From: Euperipatoides rowelli
Lineage: Eukaryota > Onychophora > Udeonychophora > Euonychophora > Peripatopsidae
Strand: one strand, 5' to 3'
Assembly: GCA_003024985.2 (NCBI GenBank)
Contig: PXIH01S0009581.1
DNA length: 15,700 bases
Both the position numbers and the translations under genes were made by a program. This document shows positions 1 through 8,075 of the stretch, piece after piece. The notes below the pieces were generated by a model. It was not told the DNA's origin and ran no database searches. It saw only the letters and a program-made list of their open reading frames with translations. Numbering within the stretch: the stretch's first letter is position 1; each line of letters opens with the position of its first letter.

Positions 1-17
1 CTTAAACTTTAAGAAAG

Positions 18-36
18 AATAAATAAATAAATAAAT
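18..36. repeat. AAAT microsatellite
   Basis: Four perfect AAAT units preceded by AAT. A simple tetranucleotide repeat in AT-rich upstream DNA, with no sign of function. Confidence 0.85.
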
Positions 37-289
37 GTAATGTAAAATCATCTTACATCATATATCGAGATAGTTCCGGAGAAAGGCATCTATAAAAAAG
101 AAAAGTCTTTAACAGATTACTTTTAAACATAGTAGTCCAATGTCCAAGCAAACTCGCCAAAGCCAAATTTCAAAAGTTGCTGAAGGAAGACTTTGGAAAC
201 AGAGGGTACTGGAAAAAGTCGTGGGTTATGGAAAAAGCACCTGGTCATAGTAGCATGCCATCATTTACTTTTCCAAAGTCTGACACAAA
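37..289. other. Non-coding upstream DNA, nothing recognisable
   Basis: No open frame of useful length and no family resemblance were seen on either strand. The stretch continues to the CpG cluster at 541 apart from the repeat pair at 290-322. It is presumed intergenic or distal upstream DNA of the EI24 gene. Confidence 0.6.
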
Positions 290-322
290 CTGCGCATGTT
301 TTAAACTGCACTGCGCATGTTT
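290..322. promoter_or_regulatory. Direct repeat CTGCGCATGTTT x2, 21 bp pitch
   Basis: CTGCGCATGTTT occurs at 290-301 and again at 311-322, start to start 21 bp, about two helical turns. The core TGCGCATG resembles half of the NRF-1 site (YGCGCAYGCGCR). A paired binding site upstream of the EI24 gene is inferred from the spacing only. The start of transcription is unknown. Confidence 0.3.
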
Positions 323-540
323 CATGGAATTTGGCTAAAAAATAAAAATCAACGAGCTAGAAAAATATATTTCATCATAGGCATAGGGTTGGGGCGGGAT
401 TTTTTATTAACGTATCTTAATAGGAGTTAGGGTTCAGGTAACGCAAGGCTTAGACTATAGAAAAAGATAAAACTACTATACATTTCGGTCCTATGACTAT
501 AATAAATGTATTTGGAAGACTAGGCAGAAAAGTTAGGAAA

Positions 541-607
541 CAAACCGGAAACTACTAACGCGCTGTGCGATGCGAGTGTGCGCAAACGTTAAGTCAGTGG
601 CGCAAAC
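541..607 (+). promoter_or_regulatory. CpG-containing promoter-like cluster upstream of EI24
   Basis: This short block has far more CG dinucleotides than its surroundings. It contains ACCGGAA (544-550, ETS-like core), GCGCTGTGCGATGCGAGTG, and GCGCAAAC twice (580-587 and 600-607, 20 bp pitch). No TATA box is obvious at a fixed distance. Its position some 320 bp before the EI24 start codon fits a TATA-less housekeeping promoter followed by a 5' leader. This is inference from composition and motifs. Confidence 0.35.
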
Positions 608-770
608 ACACAATCGCATTAGACAAAAAACTTAAATTGTTCGAATTGTCGTATTACATATCGTTTTAGTACCTATTAAACAAACACAGGCTTATAACAT
701 AATTAAATTAATAAATTTCACTAGTCTTTTAAATAAATTAATTAATTTATCAGTCCGATTGTTGTCTAAA

Positions 771-797
771 TTTTGCATTACTTCTTTTTTGCATTAC
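771..797. repeat. Short direct repeat TTTTGCATTAC x2
   Basis: TTTTGCATTAC at 771-781 is repeated exactly at 787-797. It lies in the presumed EI24 leader or promoter. Function unknown; a slippage duplication is the simplest reading. Confidence 0.5.
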
Positions 798-806
798 AAT
801 TTTGTC

Positions 807-851
807 ATGGCAAATGCAAGCAATAAGTGCAAGTGGTTTACAAGAATATAA
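807..851 (+). other. Possible upstream ORF (14 codons) in the EI24 leader
   Basis: An ATG at 807 opens a frame of 14 codons ending in TAA at 849-851, 75 bp before the EI24 start codon and out of frame with it (offset 120 is in frame by arithmetic, but the stop closes it). If the transcript starts upstream of 807, this small frame could lower translation of the main frame. Whether it is transcribed cannot be seen, and the peptide resembles no family I know. Confidence 0.25.
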
Positions 852-926
852 GCAATTTAATGGAGTAGGCTGTAGAAGTAGTATTTAGTTTAGCTTTATT
901 TAGTCAGCTGTTTACATATTTCAAAG

Positions 927-1886
927 ATGACTAATCCATTGAAGACCATAGCTGAGAGTGTGCTCAGTGGTTTCTACGATTCCGTAGCAGGAACAATTAG
1001 AATTTATCAGTTAAGGGATTTAGTCTGTTACTCTCATTCTGAAATGATGTCGTCATCAAAAAAACGACCTCTAACCCCTCAAGTAGACAAAGAGAACATT
1101 CGAATGCAACTTTTGCGATGCTGTGGACTGAATGGCCTTGTTTATTTATTTGTATTGGCATTTGCTTATGGGTTTTTATTTCAAGGATTGAATTATCTGC
1201 ATTATTTATTAACAGGTAGTAAAGAAGGATCCTGGCTTGTTCTCATTTTGCAGTTGTTTTTTAAAACTTGTTGGGTTATCCCACTTTTTTTTGTTTGTAA
1301 AGCTGTTAATAGTTATTGGTTCCAGGACATAGCAAATGCTTCATTATTCCAATTATATGGTAAACCAAAGAGTCTATCCATCACCCAAACATTAGCAGAT
1401 TTCATTTATACTCTAATTTTCCAATTACTATTTTTATGTCAGGCACTCCTGGTTGAATGGTTTCCACTTGAACCAATAGGCCATATTTTATATATGATTC
1501 ATATGAGTCTTTTGTACTCTCTTTATTGTTTTGAATATAAGTGGTGCCATTTAGGTTGGGAAATTCATAGAAGATTAGCATTTATTCAGCTTAATTGGCC
1601 ATATTTTATTGGATTTGGCCTTCCTTTGACAATCGTCACCAGCATAGTCAATGATCTCTTCATTGGAGGAGGTGTTTTTGCATTGTTATTTCCATTTTTC
1701 CTAATTAGTGGTAATGAAGCTGAACCTGTTCAAAAAAATTATTTCTTACGTCTCAACTTATTTGCTCCAGTCATCTTTTGTTGCAACTTATTCTCTAGAA
1801 TTGTCCTATGGAATATTTTCTCTACTTCATCAGCTGAGAGTGCTCAACCAGACCTGAACAGTATTTTAAAGAAAACTAATCAGTGA
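927..1886 (+). CDS. EI24: EI24 (PIG8/EPG-4) family ER membrane autophagy protein, intronless
   Basis: An intact 319-codon frame, close to the ~340 residues of vertebrate EI24. EI24 is an endoplasmic reticulum multipass protein. It is known in mammals as a p53-induced factor, and it is needed for autophagosome maturation (EPG-4 in C. elegans). Diagnostic stretches are WVIPLFFVCKAVNSYWFQDI (116-135), HMSLLYSLYCFEYKW (192-206) and NWPYFIGFGLPL (223-234), which match the family closely. Hydrophobic segments lie near 69-86, 103-126, 156-175, 183-203, 226-243, 246-262 and 277-293. The N-terminal 60 residues are polar and basic, and the C-terminus is a short polar tail. The start ATG has A at -3 (AAGATGA) and gives the family's usual N-terminal length. 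Oddity: the whole gene is one exon, whereas vertebrate EI24 has many introns. It could be an intronless native gene or an intact retrocopy. No disabling change is visible. Confidence 0.93.
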   Translation: MTNPLKTIAESVLSGFYDSVAGTIRIYQLRDLVCYSHSEMMSSSKKRPLTPQVDKENIRMQLLRCCGLNGLVYLFVLAFAYGFLFQGLNYLHYLLTGSKEGSWLVLILQLFFKTCWVIPLFFVCKAVNSYWFQDIANASLFQLYGKPKSLSITQTLADFIYTLIFQLLFLCQALLVEWFPLEPIGHILYMIHMSLLYSLYCFEYKWCHLGWEIHRRLAFIQLNWPYFIGFGLPLTIVTSIVNDLFIGGGVFALLFPFFLISGNEAEPVQKNYFLRLNLFAPVIFCCNLFSRIVLWNIFSTSSAESAQPDLNSILKKTNQ

Positions 1887-1894
1887 TCTTTTTT

Positions 1895-1914
1895 ATATAG
1901 GCCTACTGTATATA
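1895..1914. repeat. TATATAGGCCTACTGTATATA-type motif, copy 1
   Basis: Copy 1 of a short dispersed motif (TATATAGGCCTACTGTATAT...), just after the EI24 stop codon and so probably in its 3' UTR. Other copies are at 2251 and 5237. This copy has GGCC where the others have GCC, and its TATATA ends are mutually complementary. Confidence 0.6.
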
Positions 1915-2133
1915 CATCTTGCGTATAAAGATTACTCTTATGGCCTCATCTTTGGAGGAGAAATTGTTTTGTTTTGTTTATTATTACATGATATTGATAT
2001 CTATCTAATTACAAGTTATCACTTTAAGATTTACCAAGATATCTTTGCGATTTACTATTACAGGTTTTTAAAATTAATACATTAGGCCTACAATGTTTAA
2101 AAATTACATAAAGTATCGGTTATGCATCACGGT

Positions 2134-2139
2134 AATAAA
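2134..2139 (+). terminator. AATAAA polyadenylation signal of EI24
   Basis: AATAAA 248 bp after the EI24 stop codon, followed by T- and GT-rich sequence (TTATTTTTGTCC, then TTTTATTTTGTC, and TTTTGTTGTTGT near 2207). This is the expected arrangement for cleavage around 2155-2170. It is the first canonical signal after the stop. Confidence 0.6.
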
Positions 2140-2250
2140 ACTTATTTTTGTCCCTCCATTTTATTTTGTCTGGCACAAACTTCTCACAATTGTAAAAAAT
2201 CAAATTTTTTTTGTTGTTGTATCGCCCTAAATTTCAAGAAAAATTTAGTA

Positions 2251-2268
2251 TATAGCCTACTGTATATA
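2251..2268. repeat. TATAGCCTACTGTATATA motif, copy 2
   Basis: Second copy of the dispersed motif, 18 bases matching copy 3 at 5237 exactly. It lies downstream of the presumed EI24 poly(A) site. Confidence 0.6.
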
Positions 2269-3508
2269 TCACCAAGATAGCCCATATCGATTCAAGAACC
2301 ATCACTGTTTTTACTACAAATTTTTCTGAAAAGGACCATATTCCTCATTTTCCAAACTGAAAACAAAATATTGAGTTAGCATACCTTAGGTAAATAGGAA
2401 TTTATATTGAGAAGTTCTAGTAAACTTATCAAATTGGCATTCATTAATTTTGTCCACATTCAGTCTTGACAAAACTAAATTCCACACAAATAATGATACT
2501 CACCTGGCTCTTCATTCTTTCTTAAAAGACAATATTGTGAAAATGGAATGCATTTATTAATGAACTTTAACTGGTAGGATTTTAAGACAGATGACAGTCA
2601 AACCAGAATAGCCTACTTCAAATTTTTTATTCATGAAAGAATGAGCAGAAGACATTTCAAGTGTTATATTGAATTAAAACACCTCAGTAGTCGATAAGGA
2701 GTCTTTATGGTTCAAATGAATAGCCTAGATCTTAGCCATTACTTACAGGTGTGTAATTCAATTTCTACAGTAATTTTTTAATATGCACAAATGGGATAAA
2801 TTTTGCAATAGGAATAACTTTTATAATCAAGTTTCTCACACAAACCATTCATGTAGGCTTTTGAAGCTATTGAGTTTATCTGAAAAATTAAATCTTTAAG
2901 ATTTAGTTGAGCAAGACAGATATTTGCAATTTTCTTGATGAAATTACGGTTTCCATTCCATACAATATCGGTGTAAAGTTGTATACTGTAAAATGCAAAT
3001 TAAATGTGCATGCTCACAACCTATTAATTTAGAACAAAATGGGATGTTGTACTTATTCTGTTATTTGTTGGAAACCATAAATTTCCTAACGTGAATCATA
3101 ATTTGGGCATAGCGCACATAGGCAAAATAATCCGAATTCCTTAGTTTTTGAAATGTGCTCACATCCAAATAAAAATCTGAAATTTTAGGCATTAAAAAAA
3201 ATTTTTAGATGGTGCTTACAACTAACTACCCTTTTAATGATGTCGGGTATTAAAACCACAAAAAAAAAAAAGATGGTGTTATTCAGAGAAAATGCCTGGA
3301 CCAGATAGCAATGTTGTTGATATTTAATTTTTGGTGAGTTTATTACTCTACTGTGATTTTTTTTTAAAGTCCCATAAAGTTTCATTTTAATTAAAAAAAT
3401 ATGCTAATTATTTATCTTTTCTAAAATGTATTAAAAAGTCTTGTAAACTATTCATTTTGGTCTGAAATAAATTTATCAACATTGTAGCTTAAATCGACAA
3501 TAATGGAA
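2269..3508. other. AT-rich non-coding DNA
   Basis: About 1.2 kb with no convincing coding region on either strand. The open frames are short, lack family resemblance and are rich in homopolymer-coded Phe/Lys. A and T runs of 8-11 bases are present (for example 3185-3205 and 3359-3365). TAGCCTA fragments recur at about 2612 and 2722. No RNA gene was recognised. Confidence 0.6.
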
Positions 3509-4141
3509 TTAAAGGTCAAATGTAACAGGTTTTTTAAATTATTGATTTTCAAAAATTTTTACTAAAAAAAATTTCCACCAGAAAAAAAAAAAAAGTTATT
3601 TACAATTCAATTTTTAAAATAATTTTCTTTTGCTCCTCCCCCTTAAAACAACATTTTCAAATGTACACACCAGAGGAGATATTTTGTGACATCATAGGCT
3701 ATAAATGAATACAGCTTGCTATACTTAATTATACCTTTGTCAGCATAAGGCTGGATATCATATGGACTAAGTGTTTTAATTACTTGTAAAAAATTATAAT
3801 CAAATTCATCCTTTGTGCTATTATGGTCCAATTTTTTTAAAAAAAAAAAAATGACCTTTAATACAAGTTGAACATACCTCTATTTACATGTTAAATCATT
3901 ACAAAGAAAACAGTTGTAGAGACTATTTTGTCATGAAATTAATCTCAGACCCCCAAAAAAATGTGAAAGCTTCAATCTGTAATCTCAGACAGGATAGCAA
4001 TAGTCTTAGTTTTATCTTTAAATAACTTTTTCTAATGCATTTTAAATTATTTTTATCCAATAGAATTTTTTTTTATAGTAATTGTCTTTGAAAATCAATA
4101 ATAATAAAAAATTAAAAAAATCTGTTACATTTGACCTTTAA
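3509..4141. mobile_element. Inverted-repeat element (MITE/foldback-like), ~630 bp
   Basis: The left end TTAAAGGTCAAATGTAACAG (3509-3528) is the exact reverse complement of the right end at 4122-4141 except for one position next to the run of Ts. The inverted similarity continues inward through TTATTGATTTTCAAA (3538-3553 against 4087-4104) and fades over roughly 100 bp. Both ends begin with TTAA. The interior holds no transposase frame. The layout fits a non-autonomous DNA element with terminal inverted repeats. The TTAA could be a piggyBac-type target duplication or simply part of the repeat. An internal partial third copy of the end (ATGACCTTTAAT, 3851-3862) lies in the same orientation as the right end. 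Confidence 0.55.
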
Positions 4142-5180
4142 TGGATTCACACAATTAACATTATTTTCCATTACGTATCTTAATCTTTCACCTGGTCAAA
4201 AGTGATCTTGAAAGGAGGATTTATATTGTACAATCATACAATGTAATTTTAGCAATAACACTTTTTTTTTCTAAACTTTCGAGCTAGTTTGTTTAAACCC
4301 CATTAGACAAATGTTGATTATAAAACTCTGAAATAAATAAATTTTTATTCACTGAAAATATGGCTAAATCCAAATACAGGTTAGACTTTACAAATGATAA
4401 ATTCAAAAAATAAAAGCATAAAATTTAGTTATAAACATTTGTTAGAATTAAAAATAATATTACAAACCACCCAGCCCTCCTACTTTTTTTTAACCCCTCC
4501 CATTTTTCCATACTTTTTTGTAGATTTCTCCTACTTGTTTGAAAATTTTTTGATGTTTTCCTACATTGGTGTTTGAATATCCATTCGCAAGCCTCGCGAA
4601 ACCTCACTGCAACCATGGCAATGACGTCTGACATGGGTATTTTGATGCATGATCCCATAAATCATAAAAGAAAGCTGCCGTGAAAATAAAATTTAGCAGG
4701 TAAATAATAAAAATTTCAGTCAGATTTACAGTAGCCTACTTCTTATTTGCAAATATTCCTTAAATGAAAGAAAACAAATAGCAGTTATCTACTGTATATT
4801 GACATCACTATTCTATAATTTTAAAAAAAAACTATTGACTCAATTTTAATTGGAAGAGGGGAATGAATGAGCAGCAGTTATCTTGTACAGTACTCATCGT
4901 AATTTTCACAATAGAAATTAACTGGTTAAATAAGTTACTGTACTTAAGTTTATATCACATTTTAAAATTGGGCTATTTACCAAAATTACAATAACTTTTT
5001 TTTTTTTTAATCTTTAGGCGATTAGAATAAGTGTCTCCTTTTTCTTATCACATTGTATCCTAACTACATTTATTATTTGTTTTAAATCATTGAGATTTAA
5101 ATTTTACATAATTTAAAAAAATAAAAAGTTCTAATATAAATATCCTAGTTGAAACACTCTTACCACACTCGTAGCAATTG
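4142..5180. other. AT-rich non-coding DNA with one CpG patch
   Basis: No supported gene. A pyrimidine-rich stretch on the plus strand (4470-4560) repeats TCCTACTT-like words. A short GC-richer patch at 4585-4630 contains CTCGCGAA, CCATGG and TGACGTCT. The frames over it on either strand are 60-77 codons, with no recognisable domain. Confidence 0.55.
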
Positions 5181-5197
5181 TGGAGCACTTTGCTCCA
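5181..5197. repeat. Perfect hairpin TGGAGCA-CTT-TGCTCCA
   Basis: A 7 bp perfect stem around a 3-base loop, GC-richer than its surroundings and followed by GGCGGCAAAAAC and a run of A. It is too short to identify as a known RNA element; it may be chance or part of an old repeat. Confidence 0.4.
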
Positions 5198-5236
5198 GGC
5201 GGCAAAAACACCAAGGGCACAAAAAAAAATTGTACT

Positions 5237-5256
5237 ATATAGCCTACTGTATATAA
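5237..5256. repeat. TATATAGCCTACTGTATATA motif, copy 3
   Basis: Third copy of the dispersed motif and the most symmetrical, with TATATA at both ends. Its central 18 bases equal copy 2 at 2251. Confidence 0.6.
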
Positions 5257-5818
5257 AAAATTAAAAAAAATTATTATCTTTTTTAAAAGATAAAAATGAC
5301 ATTTTTAACAATTAATGCCCTGCACTTACTATACATTTTATTTATTTTATTACACCTTATAAAATAATTTATATTAATTTTGTAAATAGGCTTATATTGT
5401 ATAGGCTACTTCCATTACAAACAAGTCAACCACTGCCAGGTTCTCGTAAAGCGGAGCTACTATTAATATTATTTTTTTTTTCCAAGTTAAACTCGTTGGT
5501 CATGCGTCCCATAAAAATTAAGTGGCGCTGAATTTCACAAACGAAAAAAATAAGAAAGCAAAGCATTACAGAATTTGAGCAAATTATCTAAATGTAACTG
5601 CTTACCTAGGCCTAGTTCTACTTCTTCAGCTTCTATACCCGCCGATTTACAATTATTGACTCGCCAGTTTAAATACTTAAAACAAATGAATTTCTTTTGT
5701 ACACAACAAAATAATAATTAAAGTCAAAACATAAAATAGATTAATATATAAAATTTCAACTAGGCCTAATAACCAAAAAAAAACAAATAGCATTTAAACT
5801 CAGCTCATTCCTTTTTGA
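5257..5818. other. Non-coding DNA
   Basis: AT-rich with scattered GCCTA/TAGGCCTA words (about 5403, 5609 and 5762). A minus-strand CTAG/GTAAGC at about 5603-5612 resembles a 5' splice donor, but no exon can be attached to it. Nothing else was recognised. Confidence 0.5.
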
Positions 5819-6259
5819 AAAAGAACCACTATTATATTAGCTGAACCCGATTCAGCAGAAACAGTTTATGTAGTTTTAGTAAAAACAAAATACGTTGAAT
5901 CTGTTAAACATGTAAAATCATTTATTCATCTGACAAAGGGGATTTTTCTGCATGAACAAAAATGTGTAATAATTGGTCCTTTTCACCAAAAGCATATTTT
6001 CCTAAAGATCAAGATGGGTGTAACATTCTCAGAGGTTTTAATGACAAAAAAAAAAAACCGAACTGCTAAAAATTATGAGGCAGTGGCTGTGTAGTCAAAG
6101 AAAGAAAATATTTGTTATTGCCAAACTTGCTGGCTCCTTTGATCAATCAAGTTTAAATTTGAGCTTTGCATAGGAAACGACAGACTGGACTCATTTAACT
6201 TTGACCATGTGACTGATCAATTTGTAAAACAAAAGGCTAGGAAACAAAAGCTTAGATAA
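5819..6259 (+). pseudogene. Unassigned open stretch, possible decayed exon
   Basis: From the codon after TGA (5816-5818) to TAG (6092-6094), 91 codons stay open, with non-repetitive composition (for example ETVYVVLVKTKYVESVKHV) unlike the Phe/Lys homopolymer translations elsewhere. There is no ATG near its start; the first is far inside. A second plus frame is open from about 5970 (AYFPKDQDGCNILRGFND), and a third from about 6170 to TAA at 6257 (GNDRLDSFNFDHVTDQF), as if one coding region had been split by frameshifts. TATTAG at 5835-5840 could be a 3' splice site. I do not recognise the protein. The KYVESVK-type start is faintly like the N-terminus of Trm5/TYW2 methyltransferases, but this is not a claim. 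Chance openness remains possible. Confidence 0.3.
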
Positions 6260-6262
6260 TTT

Positions 6263-7148
6263 GTAAATTAAACAAATATAATTTTTATTAAAAAATAATG
6301 TAAAATGGCTAATGTATTAAATATTCTTTTATTTACTATGAGAGTATAGCAGTTTTTTTTTTGTTAAGAAAGGATAAAAAAGGTCAATTATAGGGGGTGG
6401 GGTTAATTAAACACTGCTCCAAAACGCTGAGAGTGTAGTTAGCGCCTGACTTATTTTCTCCTTTCATGGGGAAAATGTCCTAATTTAAAAAAAATTGGTA
6501 TGGGTGTCCTGTGTCTTTTATTGTGGGAGAAAATGAGGTCCTAGGAATATACTGTTGACATGTAATGTCCTTCAATTGTCCCAAATATCCTCTGCAATCA
6601 GAGATAGAAGAGGACTAATTCAGTGAACGTAAATATTTTTTATTATTATTTAACTTTAAATGATTTAAGCCCTAGACTTGTACAGTTGTAAATATTACAA
6701 AATTTACAAGAAAAAAAAAATATGCATGAAAAAAAAAAGGATAAATTGAATAGAAAATCAAAAAATATACACAATATACTCATACACAACAAGCCGAATA
6801 TATTGTGGTGTTGACACTTATACAACCAAGGATGTACTTCCTAAAGTAAGACCCTGTTGATATTATAAAAATAAATAACAATATAGCCTACTAACAATTC
6901 ATACAAAAAAAAACTGACAGGAAATATGTATTACCTTACTTGTCACTTGTTAAGTTTTATTTTGTTGTATAACATTTAATATTAAAGTAGGCAACAAACA
7001 TTAGTGAAGTTAACTAACATTTTAATCCAACATTATAATTACAAATAAAGACAAAGTGTGGCAGAGCGTCATTACAACAAACTAACCAGGGAAGTCCCCA
7101 TGTCACGCAGTATGTCACAGCGTTTGCTTACATATACGACAACTCAGA
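6263..7148. other. AT-rich non-coding DNA
   Basis: No supported gene, RNA or complete repeat. It includes A/T runs, a G-rich TAGGGGGTGGGG (about 6391-6402) and another AAAGGTCAA word (about 6378) like the ends of the 3509-4141 element. If the plus-strand gag fragment at 7474 once had a full 5' part, its LTR and leader would have lain here, but none is recognisable. Confidence 0.5.
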
Positions 7149-7330
7149 CTTTTTTTTTCCAGAATAAAATACAAAATAATTTTTTTTTCTTCAGAATAAA
7201 TCACAAAAAAATCCCCCCCTTTTTTTTTTCAGAAAACACACAAAAAAAAAGATTTTTTTTTCTTACTTCTGAATACACTTTAAATCACAATTTTCTTTTT
7301 TTTTCCCCAGAATCAAATACAAACAAGAAG
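7149..7330 (+). repeat. Five-unit T-tract / CAGAAT / A-tract minisatellite
   Basis: Five degenerate units, each a run of 8-10 T with some C, then CAGAAT (CAGAAA and CTGAAT in two units), then A-rich sequence with CAAA or CACAA. The hexamers sit at 7160, 7192, 7230, 7269 and 7308, a period of 32-39 bp. Each unit looks like a polypyrimidine tract plus 3' splice acceptor, and its T and A tracts can pair. A plus-strand frame (7058-7342) runs through it and reads as repeating FFF plus Asn/Lys-rich peptides. I take that as a by-product of the repeat, not a gene. Confidence 0.6.
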
Positions 7331-7378
7331 AAAAAATTATAACAATTTCTTATGTTTAATAATCAAAATAATCATTAA

Positions 7379-7402
7379 ATCTAGTGGGGGTTTACACTAG
7401 AT
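7379..7402. repeat. Hairpin ATCTAGTG / CACTAGAT
   Basis: A perfect 8 bp inverted repeat around an 8-base loop (GGGGTTTA), about 70 bp before the gag remnant. It could be part of the lost element leader or unrelated. No function is assigned. Confidence 0.45.
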
Positions 7403-7473
7403 CTACCACTACAGGTAGCATTTATTTTGGTTTGTTTCATGTTATATACAGTATGTAATCAACTTTCAGCCAG

Positions 7474-7727
7474 CTAATACAAATCGCCACTGTCTTAGAA
7501 ATGACAGCAAGAGATTATGCTTCTCTCGCAAACACGCCTTCTTTAGAAAAAGAAATCAGTAAAATACAGGGCACTTCCAAACAAAACTTTTCCAATTGTA
7601 AACTTTACACTGCCAATCTTCTCATTCTTCGTTTACTTGTAAATTCAAAGATGCTATTTGCCACTACTGTAAAAAAAAAGGCCATATTTCGATCTGTAGA
7701 GCCAAGGACAAAGTTTCTACAAATCTA
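7474..7727 (+). pseudogene. gag: Gag C-terminus with double zinc knuckle (remnant)
   Basis: The frame begins with LIQIATVLEMTARD (7474-7515), a helical segment like the end of capsid in K02A2.6-type Gag proteins. It continues to about 7590, then shifts by one base. The new frame carries TCKFKDAICHYCKKKGHI (about 7636-7689) and a Cys three residues later. This is the paired CCHC nucleic-acid-binding knuckle of such Gags; the first knuckle has lost part of its Cys set. H-to-C spacing in the second knuckle is 3 rather than 4, so it is probably broken. The capsid N-terminus is absent. In a live element Gag would form the particle and bind the RNA. Confidence 0.65.
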
Positions 7728-7819
7728 ATAATTATAGAAAAAGACAGTCACTTCGTTCAATAAATTCGACTGCAGAAATTCAGACAGATAAGGAAGTAGA
7801 CAATCTCTGAACATTAAAA

Positions 7820-8075
7820 TAAATGACACTGATATCAAATTTGAATTAGACATGGGTGCTTCAGTCTCCCTACTCCCCCTTCAAATTTAAAAAAAAATAA
7901 TATTAAAATGGAAAAAACAAACATTAAGTTAAGTGCTTTCCAGAAAATTATTATTCCAGAAGGGAAGATAAAATTCAACATTCAGTGGAATGATAAATGT
8001 GCTACACAACAAGAATTATTTATCATAAATAATTGTGCAACTCCCCTATTAGGGTGCACTTGGATACAGGCACTC
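7820..8075 (+). pseudogene. Retroelement aspartic protease (remnant)
   Basis: IKFELDMGASVSLLPLQ (about 7838-7887) is the active-site region of a retropepsin. The triad Asp-Thr/Ser-Gly is changed to Asp-Met-Gly (7849-7857), a change likely to harm catalysis. A stop and an A-run slippage follow at 7889-7900. The second frame (from 7908) carries the flap and ends with ATPLLGCTWIQAL, the typical C-terminal ILG/LLG motif. Such a protease would cut the Gag-Pol polyprotein. Confidence 0.65.

Noticed and set aside
3185-3385. Minus-strand frame of 66 codons
   Set aside because: Crosses A/T runs, has homopolymer-coded Phe/Lys stretches and no recognisable domain; chance openness in AT-rich DNA.
3643-3831. 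Minus-strand frame of 62 codons inside the inverted-repeat element
   Set aside because: Too short and unlike any transposase; no catalytic motif.
4394-4658. Overlapping frames on both strands (60 and 77 codons)
   Set aside because: They overlap each other, cover a pyrimidine-rich tract and match no family; neither has supporting context.
7058-7075. TGTGGCAGAGCG as a tRNA primer-binding site of the plus-strand element
   Set aside because: Starts with TGG after TG but cannot be matched to a tRNA 3' end, and no LTR precedes it.
7058-7342. Plus-strand frame of 94 codons
   Set aside because: Made almost wholly of the T-tract/A-tract minisatellite translated as Phe and Lys/Asn runs; a by-product of the repeat.
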